Assembly: GCA_013336035.1 (NCBI GenBank)
Contig: JAAXUL010000123.1
Coordinates: 1-12,879 of the forward strand
Length of the DNA stretch: 12,879 nucleotides
Source of the DNA: Chloroflexales bacterium
GTDB taxonomy: Bacteria; Chloroflexota; Chloroflexia; Chloroflexales; Chloroflexaceae
Direction of reading: 5' to 3'
The position numbers were made by a program, and so were the translations under genes. Positions 5,860 to 11,959 of the stretch are shown here, piece after piece. The notes under the pieces were generated by a model, which worked only from the letters and a program-made list of their open reading frames with translations, was not told the origin of the DNA and did no database searches. Within the stretch, counting starts at the first letter, position 1. Every line of letters begins with the position of its first letter.

Positions 5860-6537
5860 ATGAGCCGGACAACGCGGTGGCTGGTCGTCGCAGGGCTCGC
5901 GGCAGGCGGGGCAGCTCTGTTGGGCGTGGTCGCGCACCGTGTGGGGCGCCACCTGCACGCACACCACAATGACTTGTTTACCGGCGAGGGGAGTCATAGG
6001 TACGCGCGCTGGGCGCCGCGCCTGGCCGGCAGCCTCTACCGCCGGGTCGCCGCGGAGACAGCGGGTGAGCTCGCCCATGGTGCGGTCCTCGACGTGGGCT
6101 GCGGGCCGGGGACCCTCGCGCTGGAACTGGGGCGGCGCGCGCCAGGTCTCGCGGTCAGCGGCGTCGACATCTCGGAGGACATGATCGCCCTGGCGCGGCG
6201 GCAGGCGGCCGATGCCGGCCTGGTTGAGCGGGTACGCTTCGAGACCGCCGACGGGGCTGCGCTGCCCTTCCCCGACGGCTCCTTCGACCTGATCGTCTCG
6301 ACGCTGAGCATGCATCATTGGGAGCGCAAGGCCGCGGTGCTGGCCGAGCTCGCGCGAGTCGCGCGGCCAGGCGCCGAGATCCGCATCTACGACGTGTGGC
6401 GACCGGAGCTGCTCACGGCCGCGCAGGGGCTGCCGCTCGATGTGCGGGTGGAGGCGCTGCCGATGTGGCTGGGACTGCTGCCGCTGCCGGGCTTCCGGCG
6501 CTACACCCTGGCCCGTCGTCAGGCCGCGTTCTCATAG
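5860..6537 (+). CDS. Class I SAM-dependent methyltransferase with N-terminal membrane anchor, 225 aa
   Basis: The catalytic domain is clear: motif I VLDVGCGPGTLALEL (residues 76-90), the acidic ribose-binding D103 in GVDISEDM, D131 in ETADGAALPF, and FDLIVSTLSMHHW (142-154), as in UbiE/Methyltransf_11 proteins. It uses S-adenosylmethionine; the acceptor substrate is not evident. Residues 7-28 (WLVVAGLAAGGAALLGVVAHRV) form one hydrophobic helix preceded by arginines, so the enzyme is probably anchored in the membrane with its catalytic domain in the cytoplasm. The ATG at 5860 has AGGAG seven bases upstream; an in-frame TTG at 5845 is less likely. A strong promoter candidate lies at 5758-5786. 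The C-terminus (YTLARRQAAFS) looks complete. It converges on the monooxygenase remnant. Confidence 0.85.
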   Translation: MSRTTRWLVVAGLAAGGAALLGVVAHRVGRHLHAHHNDLFTGEGSHRYARWAPRLAGSLYRRVAAETAGELAHGAVLDVGCGPGTLALELGRRAPGLAVSGVDISEDMIALARRQAADAGLVERVRFETADGAALPFPDGSFDLIVSTLSMHHWERKAAVLAELARVARPGAEIRIYDVWRPELLTAAQGLPLDVRVEALPMWLGLLPLPGFRRYTLARRQAAFS

Positions 6538-6621
6538 CTGGGGAAGGCGACCTGTGCCTCCCACAACTCCAGGCGATCGACCTCGACAAAGCCAGGGGAC
6601 GACGCTCACCGTGCGTATCCT

Positions 6622-7008
6622 CTACCCTGGCGTTGACGGGCGCAACCCGGTCTGCGGGATGAGGTCCACCTCGCCCGGCGTGCGGCGCGGCCCGCCCATA
6701 GCCACGATCGCGTCCCAGAAAGCGCCCGCCCCCAGGCCCAGATCGGCCCGCCCGCCGCTCAGCAGGTCGAGCGAGGCGGCAGCCTTGGCCAGCATTGCCG
6801 GGGGCGTAGTGGGAGACAGGCGACGTCTGGAAAGAGGCGGACACGCTCGGTCTGGCCGGCGATGGTGGCGAGAAGCGTCCAGGTGTCGAGGAAGCGCGGC
6901 TGGTAGGGGTGGTCCTGAATGCCGATCAGGTCGAGGCCGGCCGTCTCTGCTGCGCGGGCCAGGCGCAGTACCTCTTCGCTCAACCCTGGCCGTAGATCAG
7001 CAGCATGC
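6622..7008 (-). pseudogene. Luciferase-like (LLM class) flavin-dependent oxidoreductase fragment, frameshifted
   Basis: The minus strand encodes the front part of a bacterial luciferase-like FMN/F420 monooxygenase: LSEEVLRLARAAETAGLDLI, GIQDHPYQPRFLDTWTLLA, TERVRLFPDVACLPLR. Near 6800-6804, a run of five G on the plus strand, the frame slips. One added base restores PPAMLAKAAASLDLLSGGRA, DLGLGAGAFWDAIVAMGG and PRRTPGE. Homology ends near 6670; a 15-residue unrelated tail runs to a TAG at 6622-6624. About two-thirds of a normal enzyme is missing at the 3' side, plus the first few residues at the 5' side. Without the deletion-proximal half no flavin site could form. It is joined in frame to the end of the DUF1684 gene. 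Confidence 0.8.
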
Positions 7009-7500
7009 TCACCGGCGCGGATGGCGACCCTGAGGCGGTTCTTGGGCGGGGTGAGCGGGCAGGACCAGTCGTCGTTGTAGGCGCAGCAAGGGTTGTAGGC
7101 CAGGTTGAAGTCCACCAGCACGCGCCCGTCGGCCAGGGGCTCCGGCTCCAGGTAGCGTCCCGCCTCGTAGGTCTCCTGGCCGGCCAGGGCATCGGCGAAG
7201 GGCAGAAACAGGCCGCCGGCCTCGTCGGCGAAGAGGGTCAGTACGGCCTCCTCGCCAGCGACGACGAAGCGCAGGACGCCAAGGCGACGATGCGTCCGCG
7301 TGTCTCCGGTCGAGGTCTGCATCACAACGGTCGCCTCCTGGGCGACGGGCTCGACCCGCAGGGGCGAGGCGCAGCTCGGGGCGCTCGGGGAAGTAGCGCA
7401 GCCCGGCGAAGCGCTCGCGCTGCTCGTCAGTCAAGTGGCTCTGCGGATGCTCCTTGAAGAAACGGTCCTTGGCGGCGCGGAAGGCGTCAAGCTGGCTCAT
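7009..7500 (-). pseudogene. DUF1684 family protein, frameshifted and fused at its C-terminus
   Basis: The N-terminal frame reads MSQLDAFRAAKDRFFKEHPQ then LRYFPERPELRLA. At 7361-7364 (GGGG on the plus strand), removing one base restores LRVEPVAQEATVVMQTSTGD, RRLGVLRFV, FADEAGGLFLPFADALAGQE, YEAGRYLEPEPL, then VDFNLAYNPCCAYNDDW and SCPLTPP. This is the DUF1684 core including its hallmark FN-AYNP-CAYN-WSCP motif; the usual motif has NPYCAYN, here NPCCAYN. The biochemical role of the family is not established. AGGAGGG lies four bases before the ATG at 7500. The family normally stops soon after the IRAGE segment, but here the frame runs on into the monooxygenase fragment, so the stop was lost at the junction near 7005-7012. 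Confidence 0.82.
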
Positions 7501-7739
7501 CGGTCCCTCCTCAGTCTACGCCCCGGCACGACGCTGCTCTGCGGGGCCGGTTGCTCACAGGGTAGCAGTGGGCGCCCGTGACGGGATGCGCCATCTGGCC
7601 CGGCGGTGATGAGCGAAATGGCGAACAGTGATGGAGCAATGCGTGATGCCGGCGATGATAGGCCATCTTGCCTACCAGGATGAGGGCGAGATCGCGCAGG
7701 CGCCCGGCGCGCGAGGGGCGTACAACTGTGCCAGGTACG

Positions 7740-7880
7740 GCTCCTTCACCCCGCTGCCCCAGCGGCGCTACGAGTGGCCGCTTCTGCTTACCGTGTTCCT
7801 GCCCATGGTCACCTTCGGGGTGCTCATCCCCTCGCTCGGCGAGGAGCCGGGCTGGCGCGGCTTCGCCCGACGAGGGTTCC
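7740..7880 (+). pseudogene. Fragment of a CPBP-family intramembrane protease
   Basis: A plus-strand frame that opens near 7628 contains WPLLLTVFLPMVTFGVLI followed by PSLGEEPGWRGFA, the membrane helix and EExxxR motif of CPBP (Abi/CAAX prenyl protease-like) intramembrane metalloproteases. The typical continuation (LPRL and two more histidine-bearing helices) is absent; after about 7880 the frame is low-complexity shadow. The 5' part before residue WPLL is also not family-like. Only one of the three metal motifs remains, so it cannot be active. It abuts the start of a minus-strand secreted-protein gene, the expected picture if the 3' halves of two converging genes were deleted together. Confidence 0.5.
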
Positions 7881-7890
7881 GGGGGTGGGG

Positions 7891-7983
7891 GTTGTGGCCG
7901 CCATCGGCGCGCGCTGGCTCCGCTACGGCGAGGAGCAGGGCGAGGGTGAGGAGGCCGAGGAGCGGGACCAGACGCAGGTACAT
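7891..7983 (-). pseudogene. Signal-peptide stub of a secreted protein
   Basis: The ATG at 7983 starts MYLRLVPLLGLLTLALLLAV, then AEPARADGG: a basic n-region, a long leucine-rich core and an AEPARA signal-peptidase-like site. Beyond about residue 29 the frame is the antisense of the CPBP fragment (proline/arginine-rich), so the mature protein has been lost. It lies 64 bases downstream of the stop of the 8048-8536 gene on the same strand and was probably the third gene of that copper-linked operon. The identity of the lost protein cannot be recovered. Confidence 0.45.
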
Positions 7984-8047
7984 AGCGCAGTACCTGTTCC
8001 GTTCAAGAGGGCTGCCAGTCTATCGGTGCCGCGCTGGCAGCACGGGG

Positions 8048-8536
8048 CTAGAACTGGCGCTGGTAGTCGGCGAAGGTTATGAGCTTGACGGTCTCGCCGG
8101 GCGAGAGGCAGGGCACGCTGGCCATCGCGTGGTGGTGCTGTACCGTCACGACGACGTTGCCGATCTGGAGATCGTTGAGGCAGTGGGAGATGCCATCGGC
8201 GTCAGGCTGGCAGTTGGCGTCGCTGAGCACTTGCGCGGTGGTGGCGCCCGCGGGGATCTGCCCGGCGCGCAGGTTGGCCATCAGCAGGCCTGCCTCGTTG
8301 CTGGTCCCCGGCAGCGTCTCGCTCATCCCGGCGATGACCAGCGTGCGTGGCTCGCCGGGGGCCTTGGTATCGATGAAGTGCGGCACGGCGGCCTGGGCGG
8401 GCGGCGGCGTGGTCGGGGTGGCCTTGGGCCGCGTCAGCGCGAAGCCGACGGCGAGGGCCACCAGCAGCAGTGGCACAGCGACCAGGATGGGCGTGGGGAT
8501 GCCGCCGCGGCGGCGATGGGGTGTAGGTCGGCTCAT
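8048..8536 (-). CDS. Membrane-anchored extracytoplasmic protein with HHH and three cysteines, 162 aa
   Basis: Not a family I can name. Residues 5-12 are arginine-rich, 13-34 (IPTPILVAVPLLLVALAVGF) form a membrane anchor, and 37-50 are a Thr/Pro linker. The rest is an extracytoplasmic domain with C109, C119 and C143, and HHHAM at 134-138 (in GNVVVTVQHHHAMA), followed by PCLSPGETVKL. The histidine run, a nearby methionine and three cysteines suggest metal binding or a disulfide. GGAAGG seven bases before the ATG serves as ribosome binding site and sits inside a small AACCT-GGA-AGGTT stem. It lies 41 bases downstream of the SHOCT gene on the same strand, and multicopper oxidase and P-type ATPase remains are close by, so a role in copper handling at the envelope is a reasonable inference. 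Confidence 0.75.
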   Translation of the reverse strand: MSRPTPHRRRGGIPTPILVAVPLLLVALAVGFALTRPKATPTTPPPAQAAVPHFIDTKAPGEPRTLVIAGMSETLPGTSNEAGLLMANLRAGQIPAGATTAQVLSDANCQPDADGISHCLNDLQIGNVVVTVQHHHAMASVPCLSPGETVKLITFADYQRQF

Positions 8537-8577
8537 CGGGAAACCTTCCAGGTTCAGTGGTGGCTACGCGGAGATGG

Positions 8578-8862
8578 TTAACGCCCGTGGCCACCAGGAT
8601 GCTGGTGGGCGTGGGTGGGCGGTTCGGACTCGCTTGGGCGGAGGGCCTCGCTGGCCTGGAGGAACTCCTCGCGCGAGATCTCGCCACGGGCGTAGCGCTG
8701 GCCCAGGATTTCCAGGGCTTCTGTCTCGATATGCACCTGCCTGGTGGGAAACAGGCCAGAGGTGCCCCAGAGGATCAGCGCGATGGCCCCGCCCCAGAGG
8801 AGCAGCATGAGCAGGACGCCCGGCCATCCCATCCCGGCCAGCATGCTCGTGCCATGCATCAT
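8578..8862 (-). CDS. SHOCT-domain membrane protein, 94 aa
   Basis: N-terminal MMHGTSMLAGMGWPG is rich in Met and His. A single membrane helix follows at residues 15-38 (GVLLMLLLWGGAIALILWGT), then the SHOCT motif ALEILGQRYARGEISREEF (about 49-67), then a His-rich tail THAHQHPGGHGR. SHOCT is a short oligomerisation domain found at the C-terminus of many bacterial membrane proteins, often near metal-resistance genes. The ATG at 8862 is chosen because GGAAGGAGG lies eight bases upstream; the upstream in-frame ATG at 8940 adds residues unlike the family. It is the first gene of an operon with 8048-8536, under a leader with direct repeats (8933-8976). The Met/His termini fit a copper role; this is inference. 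Confidence 0.82.
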   Translation of the reverse strand: MMHGTSMLAGMGWPGVLLMLLLWGGAIALILWGTSGLFPTRQVHIETEALEILGQRYARGEISREEFLQASEALRPSESEPPTHAHQHPGGHGR

Positions 8863-8890
8863 CGCTGGTGCCTCCTTCCTGGGGCGAGCC

Positions 8891-8908
8891 GGCCACGCGT
8901 CTGTGGCC
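8891..8908 (-). other. Hairpin in the SHOCT operon leader
   Basis: GGCCAC (8891-8896) and GTGGCC (8903-8908) form a perfect six-base stem around six bases, between the direct repeats and the SHOCT start. It lacks a T-tract. Its role is unknown. Confidence 0.25.
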
Positions 8909-8932
8909 AACCCGAAGGGAGCATACCGCTCG

Positions 8933-8976
8933 AAGATCAAGACCTCGTGCGGAGAAAGATCAAGATCTGGTCAAGA
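8933..8976. repeat. Short direct repeats upstream of the SHOCT operon, candidate operator array
   Basis: AAGATCAAGA occurs at 8933-8942 and again at 8956-8965. A degenerate third copy, GTCAAGA, lies at 8970-8976. The spacings are 23 and about 11 bases, close to two helical turns and one, so bound proteins would line up on one DNA face. The patch is AT-richer than its surroundings and lies 70-115 bases upstream of the SHOCT start. A direct-repeat binding regulator is the likeliest reading; it does not look like the palindromic CueR or CsoR operators. Confidence 0.4.
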
Positions 8977-9031
8977 AATAGCGAATCTCACTAGACCTTG
9001 CTTGAAGAGACTCTGGCCTGCTATGCAAAGA

Positions 9032-9055
9032 GGCCGATGCATCAGTGCATCGGCC
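9032..9055 (-). terminator. Terminator of the multicopper oxidase gene
   Basis: A perfect ten-base stem (GGCCGATGCA at 9032-9041, its complement at 9046-9055) with the tetraloop TCAG. Read on the minus strand it is followed by TCTTTGCAT and lies 36 bases after the multicopper oxidase stop at 9091-9093. Stem strength and position are convincing; the T-tract is short. Confidence 0.7.
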
Positions 9056-9090
9056 GGTCCCGACCTCCCAGCTCGCGCCGCGTGAGGCGG

Positions 9091-9433
9091 CTACTCGACG
9101 CGGTAGTTGCGCATCATCCCCGCGTCCTCGTGCTCGAGATTGTGGCAGTGGTAGACGAACGTGCCGGGGTAGTCGCGGAAGGCCATCAGCAGCTTGATCC
9201 GCTCGCCGGGCATCACCAGCACCGTGTCCTTCCAACCCTCATCGACGCCACCCATCCCGCTCATCCCGCCGTGGCTCATCCCCCCACCCTCGCCGCTGGT
9301 TACGACACCTTCAGCGCCCGCGAAGGGCCGGCTCACAAGCGTGAGGGTCGTCCCGACAGGCACATTGCGTAGGTCGGCCCAGAGTTCAACGCGCTCGCCG
9401 GGGGCGAGCATGACGAAGGGCCGGGTGACCGGG
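9091..9433 (-). pseudogene. Multicopper oxidase, C-terminal fragment
   Basis: Only the third cupredoxin domain remains. It starts near RPFVMLAPGERVELWADL and ends with FVYHCHNLEHEDAGMMRNYR. The HCH-x3-H-x4-M segment is the T1/T2/T3 copper-ligand motif of CueO/CopA/laccase-type enzymes. A Met/His-rich loop, GGGMSHGGMSGMGG, resembles the accessory copper-binding loops of bacterial cuprous oxidases. The first roughly 350-400 residues, including two of the four copper motifs and any export signal, are absent. Upstream of residue RPFV the frame is the antisense of the ATPase fragment. The enzyme would have oxidised Cu(I) in the periplasm or outside the cell. The fragment keeps its own stop and terminator, so the 5' part was removed by a deletion that also took the 5' part of the divergent ATPase gene. 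Confidence 0.88.
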
Positions 9434-9715
9434 GCCATGGGCGGCGCGGGCACGGCGGTGGCTCTGGAAACCCCCGACGTGGCGCTGATGGGTGATGACC
9501 TGGGCAAGCTGCCCTTCGCGGTGGGGCTCAGCCGGACGAGCCGGGCGATCATCCGCCAGAATGTTGGGATCGCGCTGGGCGTGATTGTGCTGCTCCTGCT
9601 CACTTCGGTGATCGGCCTCGTCCAGCTGAGCTGGGCCGTGGTGCTGCACGAGGGCAGCACGATCGTCGTCGTGCTCAACGCGCTGCGCCTGCTTGGCTAC
9701 CGCCTCTCGGACTAG
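9434..9715 (+). pseudogene. Heavy-metal P1B-type ATPase, C-terminal fragment
   Basis: From GAMGGAGTAVALETPDVALM the sequence is the end of a copper/heavy-metal translocating ATPase: the tail of the P-domain (GDDLGKLPFAVGLSRTSRAI), IIRQNVGIALGVI with a membrane helix, then GLVQLSWAVVLHEGSTIVVV and NALRLLGYRLSD. The HEGST-VV-NALRLL ending is typical of P1B ATPases. The DKTGT phosphorylation site, GDGxNDAP and the CPx helix are all missing, so it cannot pump. Family proteins run about 650-800 residues; about 93 remain. Homology begins within a few bases of where the oppositely oriented multicopper oxidase fragment ends, so the two genes are joined at their broken 5' ends. Together they were probably the core of a copper-efflux locus. 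Confidence 0.88.
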
Positions 9716-9721
9716 ACACCC

Positions 9722-9982
9722 ATGCAGACGATCTCCTCAACGCACACCGAATCGCGTGTGGCGACAGCGCGCAGCCGGCTCTGGGAGGTAGACGCGGCCC
9801 GTGGCGTGGCCGTGGTCCTGATGATCTTCTTTCACCTGATGTGGGATCTGCCAGGCGCTCAGCTCCCCACCCCGTCGCATCTGGTGACGGTGCAAAGGCA
9901 CGTCCTTACGATGACCCTGGGCGGTGCTCCTGACTACGGCCAACCAACCCCTGGAGCGGGCGCCGCCACGGCGAGCACCTGA
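9722..9982 (+). pseudogene. DUF1624 / heparan-alpha-glucosaminide N-acetyltransferase-like protein, N-terminal fragment
   Basis: After an ordinary start, RLWEVDAARGVAVVLMIFFHLMWDL (about residues 20-44) matches the first cytosolic-edge motif and first membrane helix of DUF1624 proteins, multi-spanning membrane acyltransferases related to human HGSNAT. The family has several more helices and well over 200 residues. Here similarity ends at about 9853, and the frame runs on as PGAQLPTPSHLV... to 9982, where it overlaps the end of the SMP-30 gene on the other strand. The real remnant is therefore about 9722-9853. The ATG is six bases after the ATPase stop, so the two were probably one operon. The substrate in bacteria is unknown. 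Confidence 0.7.
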
Positions 9983-10800
9983 CCGGTGCGCTCGTCGCCG
10001 CCCATGCCCTCCGGCCCGCCCCAGGCTGCCGCCAGCATGTACAGCGTCCGGCGCTCGGCCCCCCCGAGCATGCAGGCGAAACAGCCTCGATCGAGCGTGA
10101 TCGTCCGGAGCACAGCGCCCCCCTCGCGGACACGCACGCAGCGCTGGTTGGGGACATCGGCATACCAGACGGCGCCCTCGGCGTCGAGGCAGATCCCGTC
10201 GGGATAGCCACCCTCGAGGTGCGCCCACACCCGCCGGTTGGCCAGGCTGCCGTCGGGGGCGATGTCGAACGCAGTGAGCTGGTTGGCGTAGGACTCGGCG
10301 AGGATGAGCGTGCGGTTGTCCGGCGTCACGGCCATGCCGTTCGGGAACGCCACCCCGTCGGCGACCGGACGAACCGCGCCGTCAGAGGTGACTAGGGCGA
10401 CCATTCCCGGGGCCACCGGGCCCGCCGGAAAGTCAAAGCCGATCGTGTTGACGTAGGCGTTCCCCCGGCCGTCTACGACCAGCTCGTTCCAGGGGTGGCG
10501 CGAGAGCCCCGTCAGATCGGCGTGGGTGACAAGCCTCCCGTCCGGCTCCTGGCGCAGCAGCAGTCCCGCCTGGCCAGAGACGAGCAGCAGCCGTCCATCG
10601 GGCAGCCAGTCCAGGCTGCACGGCATGCTCGGGGCGGGCATGATCAGCGTGCGCCCGCCATCGCGGTCCAGCGCGCAGATCTCCAGCGTGCCCCAGTCGG
10701 CGAACCACAGCCGCCCCGCGTGCCAGCGCGGCGACTCACCCATCGCAAGACCAGTCACCATCGGCTGCGGCTCCGACCACGACGTCTCAGGTGTCTGCAT
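9934..10800 (-). CDS. SMP-30/gluconolactonase/LRE family protein, 288 aa
   Basis: Complete six-bladed beta-propeller enzyme of the SMP-30 family, metal-dependent lactonases that open sugar lactones (gluconolactone and similar). The four expected metal ligands are visible: E22 in GESPRW, N105 in HPWNELVVD, N154 in FPNGMAVTPD and D201 in YPDGICLDAEG. It ends RTGQVLAVAAPAPGVGWP, a normal family C-terminus, with TAG at 9934-9936. There is no signal peptide, so it is cytosolic. The ATG at 10800 has GGGAGGG four bases upstream. The SDR remnant ends 16 bases before it on the same strand, an operon arrangement suggesting oxidation of a sugar followed by lactone hydrolysis. The exact substrate is unknown. 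Its original promoter was probably upstream of the damaged SDR. Confidence 0.9.
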   Translation of the reverse strand: MQTPETSWSEPQPMVTGLAMGESPRWHAGRLWFADWGTLEICALDRDGGRTLIMPAPSMPCSLDWLPDGRLLLVSGQAGLLLRQEPDGRLVTHADLTGLSRHPWNELVVDGRGNAYVNTIGFDFPAGPVAPGMVALVTSDGAVRPVADGVAFPNGMAVTPDNRTLILAESYANQLTAFDIAPDGSLANRRVWAHLEGGYPDGICLDAEGAVWYADVPNQRCVRVREGGAVLRTITLDRGCFACMLGGAERRTLYMLAAAWGGPEGMGGDERTGQVLAVAAPAPGVGWP

Positions 10801-10816
10801 CCGGCCCTCCCATCCC

Positions 10817-11139
10817 TCACTCCAGCAAGGCGCCGCAAGAGCTATTCACCGCGGCGGCGGTCAGGGTGCGCGCATGATCTGAGGCCACGAACGCGGCGAC
10901 GTTGCCCACATCCTCCAGCGTCGCGGCCCGGCCTGGGCGACGACCTCCTCGAGCACGGCATCCACTGCTGCCGCGTCGAGCACATCGACGACCGCAACCT
11001 CCGCCAGCCCGCCCGCGGCCCGAAGCGCGTCGGCGAGCGCGTCAAGGGCTGCCCGACTGCGGCCAGCGAGGATGACCCGGGCGCCCTCGCGGGCAAAGGC
11101 GCGGGCGACCGCACCGCCGATGGCCCCGGCCGCACTGTT
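10817..11139 (-). pseudogene. Short-chain dehydrogenase (SDR) with internal deletion and missing 5' end
   Basis: Two pieces of one SDR are joined in different frames. The N-terminal piece (about 11138-10932) reads AAGAIGGAVARAFAREGARV then ILAGRSRAALDALADALRAA and VLEEVVAQAG: the TGxxxGIG glycine loop and cofactor-specificity arginine without the first strand. The C-terminal piece (about 10937-10817) reads ATLEDVGNVAAFVASDHART and NSSCGALLE, then TGA, a typical SDR end. The catalytic Asn-Ser-Tyr-Lys middle, about 130 residues, has been deleted. The break falls at about 10918-10937. The 5' end stops at about 11138, where base composition changes sharply into the metallo-hydrolase region. It sits immediately upstream of the SMP-30 gene and was probably its operon partner. 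Confidence 0.8.
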
Positions 11140-11164
11140 TCACCATTTCACGTTAAACGCTGCT

Positions 11165-11869
11165 TTACTCGTAAAACTCTGGCGCTTTTTTGAGTGTTTC
11201 CCACTGCCCTTTGTCATGACCGAAAATCACGAGCCCGATCTGCTCCCGTTCGACCAGATCAAGCAGTTTGATCGTACTGGCGCGGATCGCTTCGGCGTCC
11301 GGGTTGCTCCCGTTGTCCTGCTCGTCACGGGTAAAGCCCTCGCCGAAGGGGACCGCGTCAATCGGCAATAACATCGCCCCCGTTTTGGGCAGCCGCACCA
11401 GCACCGATTGATGTCCCGGCACATGCCCGCTCGTCTCAATCAACTCCAGCCCTGGCAGTAGCTCCGTGTCCCCATCCACCAGCCGGATGCGCTCAATGGG
11501 CTGATCCCATTGGGGTCGATTGGCCGCAAAACGTGGGTTGCTCGCCGCATCCAAATGATGCACACGCTGAACAACATAGTGCGCCTTCGTAAATGACGCG
11601 TGTCTTCCGGCGTGGTCGATATCATAATGCGTCGAAATGACGGTATCGATATCGTCCGGTTGTACGCCAATGCTCGCCAACTGCTCGATAACGTCCTGGC
11701 CATTCTCGAAGTCCGATTCTCCTTCAGGCATAATCTCTGGCAGACCACTGTCAATCAGAATATTCTTGCCGTCGCCCGTTTGCACCAGATAGCACACAAT
11801 CGGAATCTGGTATTCCGGCATGGACCCAACCTGCATCAGATACAGACGCTTCACGGCATGTTGGCTCAT
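11165..11869 (-). CDS. N-acyl homoserine lactonase-type metallo-beta-lactamase-fold hydrolase, 234 aa
   Basis: Full-length protein resembling the AttM/AiiB/AiiA group, which opens the lactone ring of acyl-homoserine-lactone quorum signals. Visible landmarks are YLMQVGSMPEYQIPI, ILIDSGLPEI, THYDIDHAG (81-89), SGHVPGHQSVLVRLP (147-161, H149 and H153), D171 in LLPIDAV, FGHD (H218) and the family ending LKKAPEFYE. The metal motif is H81-Y-D83-I-D85-H86, so the second histidine of the usual HxHxDH is aspartate. Related hydrolases with this variant exist, so activity cannot be ruled out, but substrate assignment is weaker. The third of three consecutive ATGs (11869) has the best spacing from GGAAGGAG. 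GC content is near 50 percent, clearly below its neighbours, suggesting separate acquisition. Confidence 0.88.
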   Translation of the reverse strand: MSQHAVKRLYLMQVGSMPEYQIPIVCYLVQTGDGKNILIDSGLPEIMPEGESDFENGQDVIEQLASIGVQPDDIDTVISTHYDIDHAGRHASFTKAHYVVQRVHHLDAASNPRFAANRPQWDQPIERIRLVDGDTELLPGLELIETSGHVPGHQSVLVRLPKTGAMLLPIDAVPFGEGFTRDEQDNGSNPDAEAIRASTIKLLDLVEREQIGLVIFGHDKGQWETLKKAPEFYE

Positions 11870-11959
11870 CATCATCTCCTTCCTCTGGTCCAGGAGCATC
11901 GCATTCCTCTTGGAGCCTCGCCTGCTCGGTTCCCAGGCTGCCGTGCGGCACAGCTTTGA

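Noticed and set aside
4096..6318. A 740-codon open frame on the minus strand
   Set aside because: It runs antisense to the glycosylase end, adh, ridA and the methyltransferase, all of which have clear family motifs. Its translation is Arg/Ala/His-rich and matches nothing; it is a GC-rich shadow frame.
7881..8581. Continuation of the plus-strand frame after the CPBP fragment
   Set aside because: It is antisense to the intact 8048-8536 gene and loses all family resemblance after EEPGWRGFA.
9194..9433. Plus-strand frame leading into the ATPase fragment
   Set aside because: This part is antisense to the multicopper oxidase, which has its HCH-x3-H-x4-M motif; only the portion from about 9434 is ATPase.
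9434..9678. Minus-strand extension of the oxidase frame to an ATG at 9678
   Set aside because: It is antisense to the ATPase fragment and Ser/Thr-rich, with no cupredoxin features.
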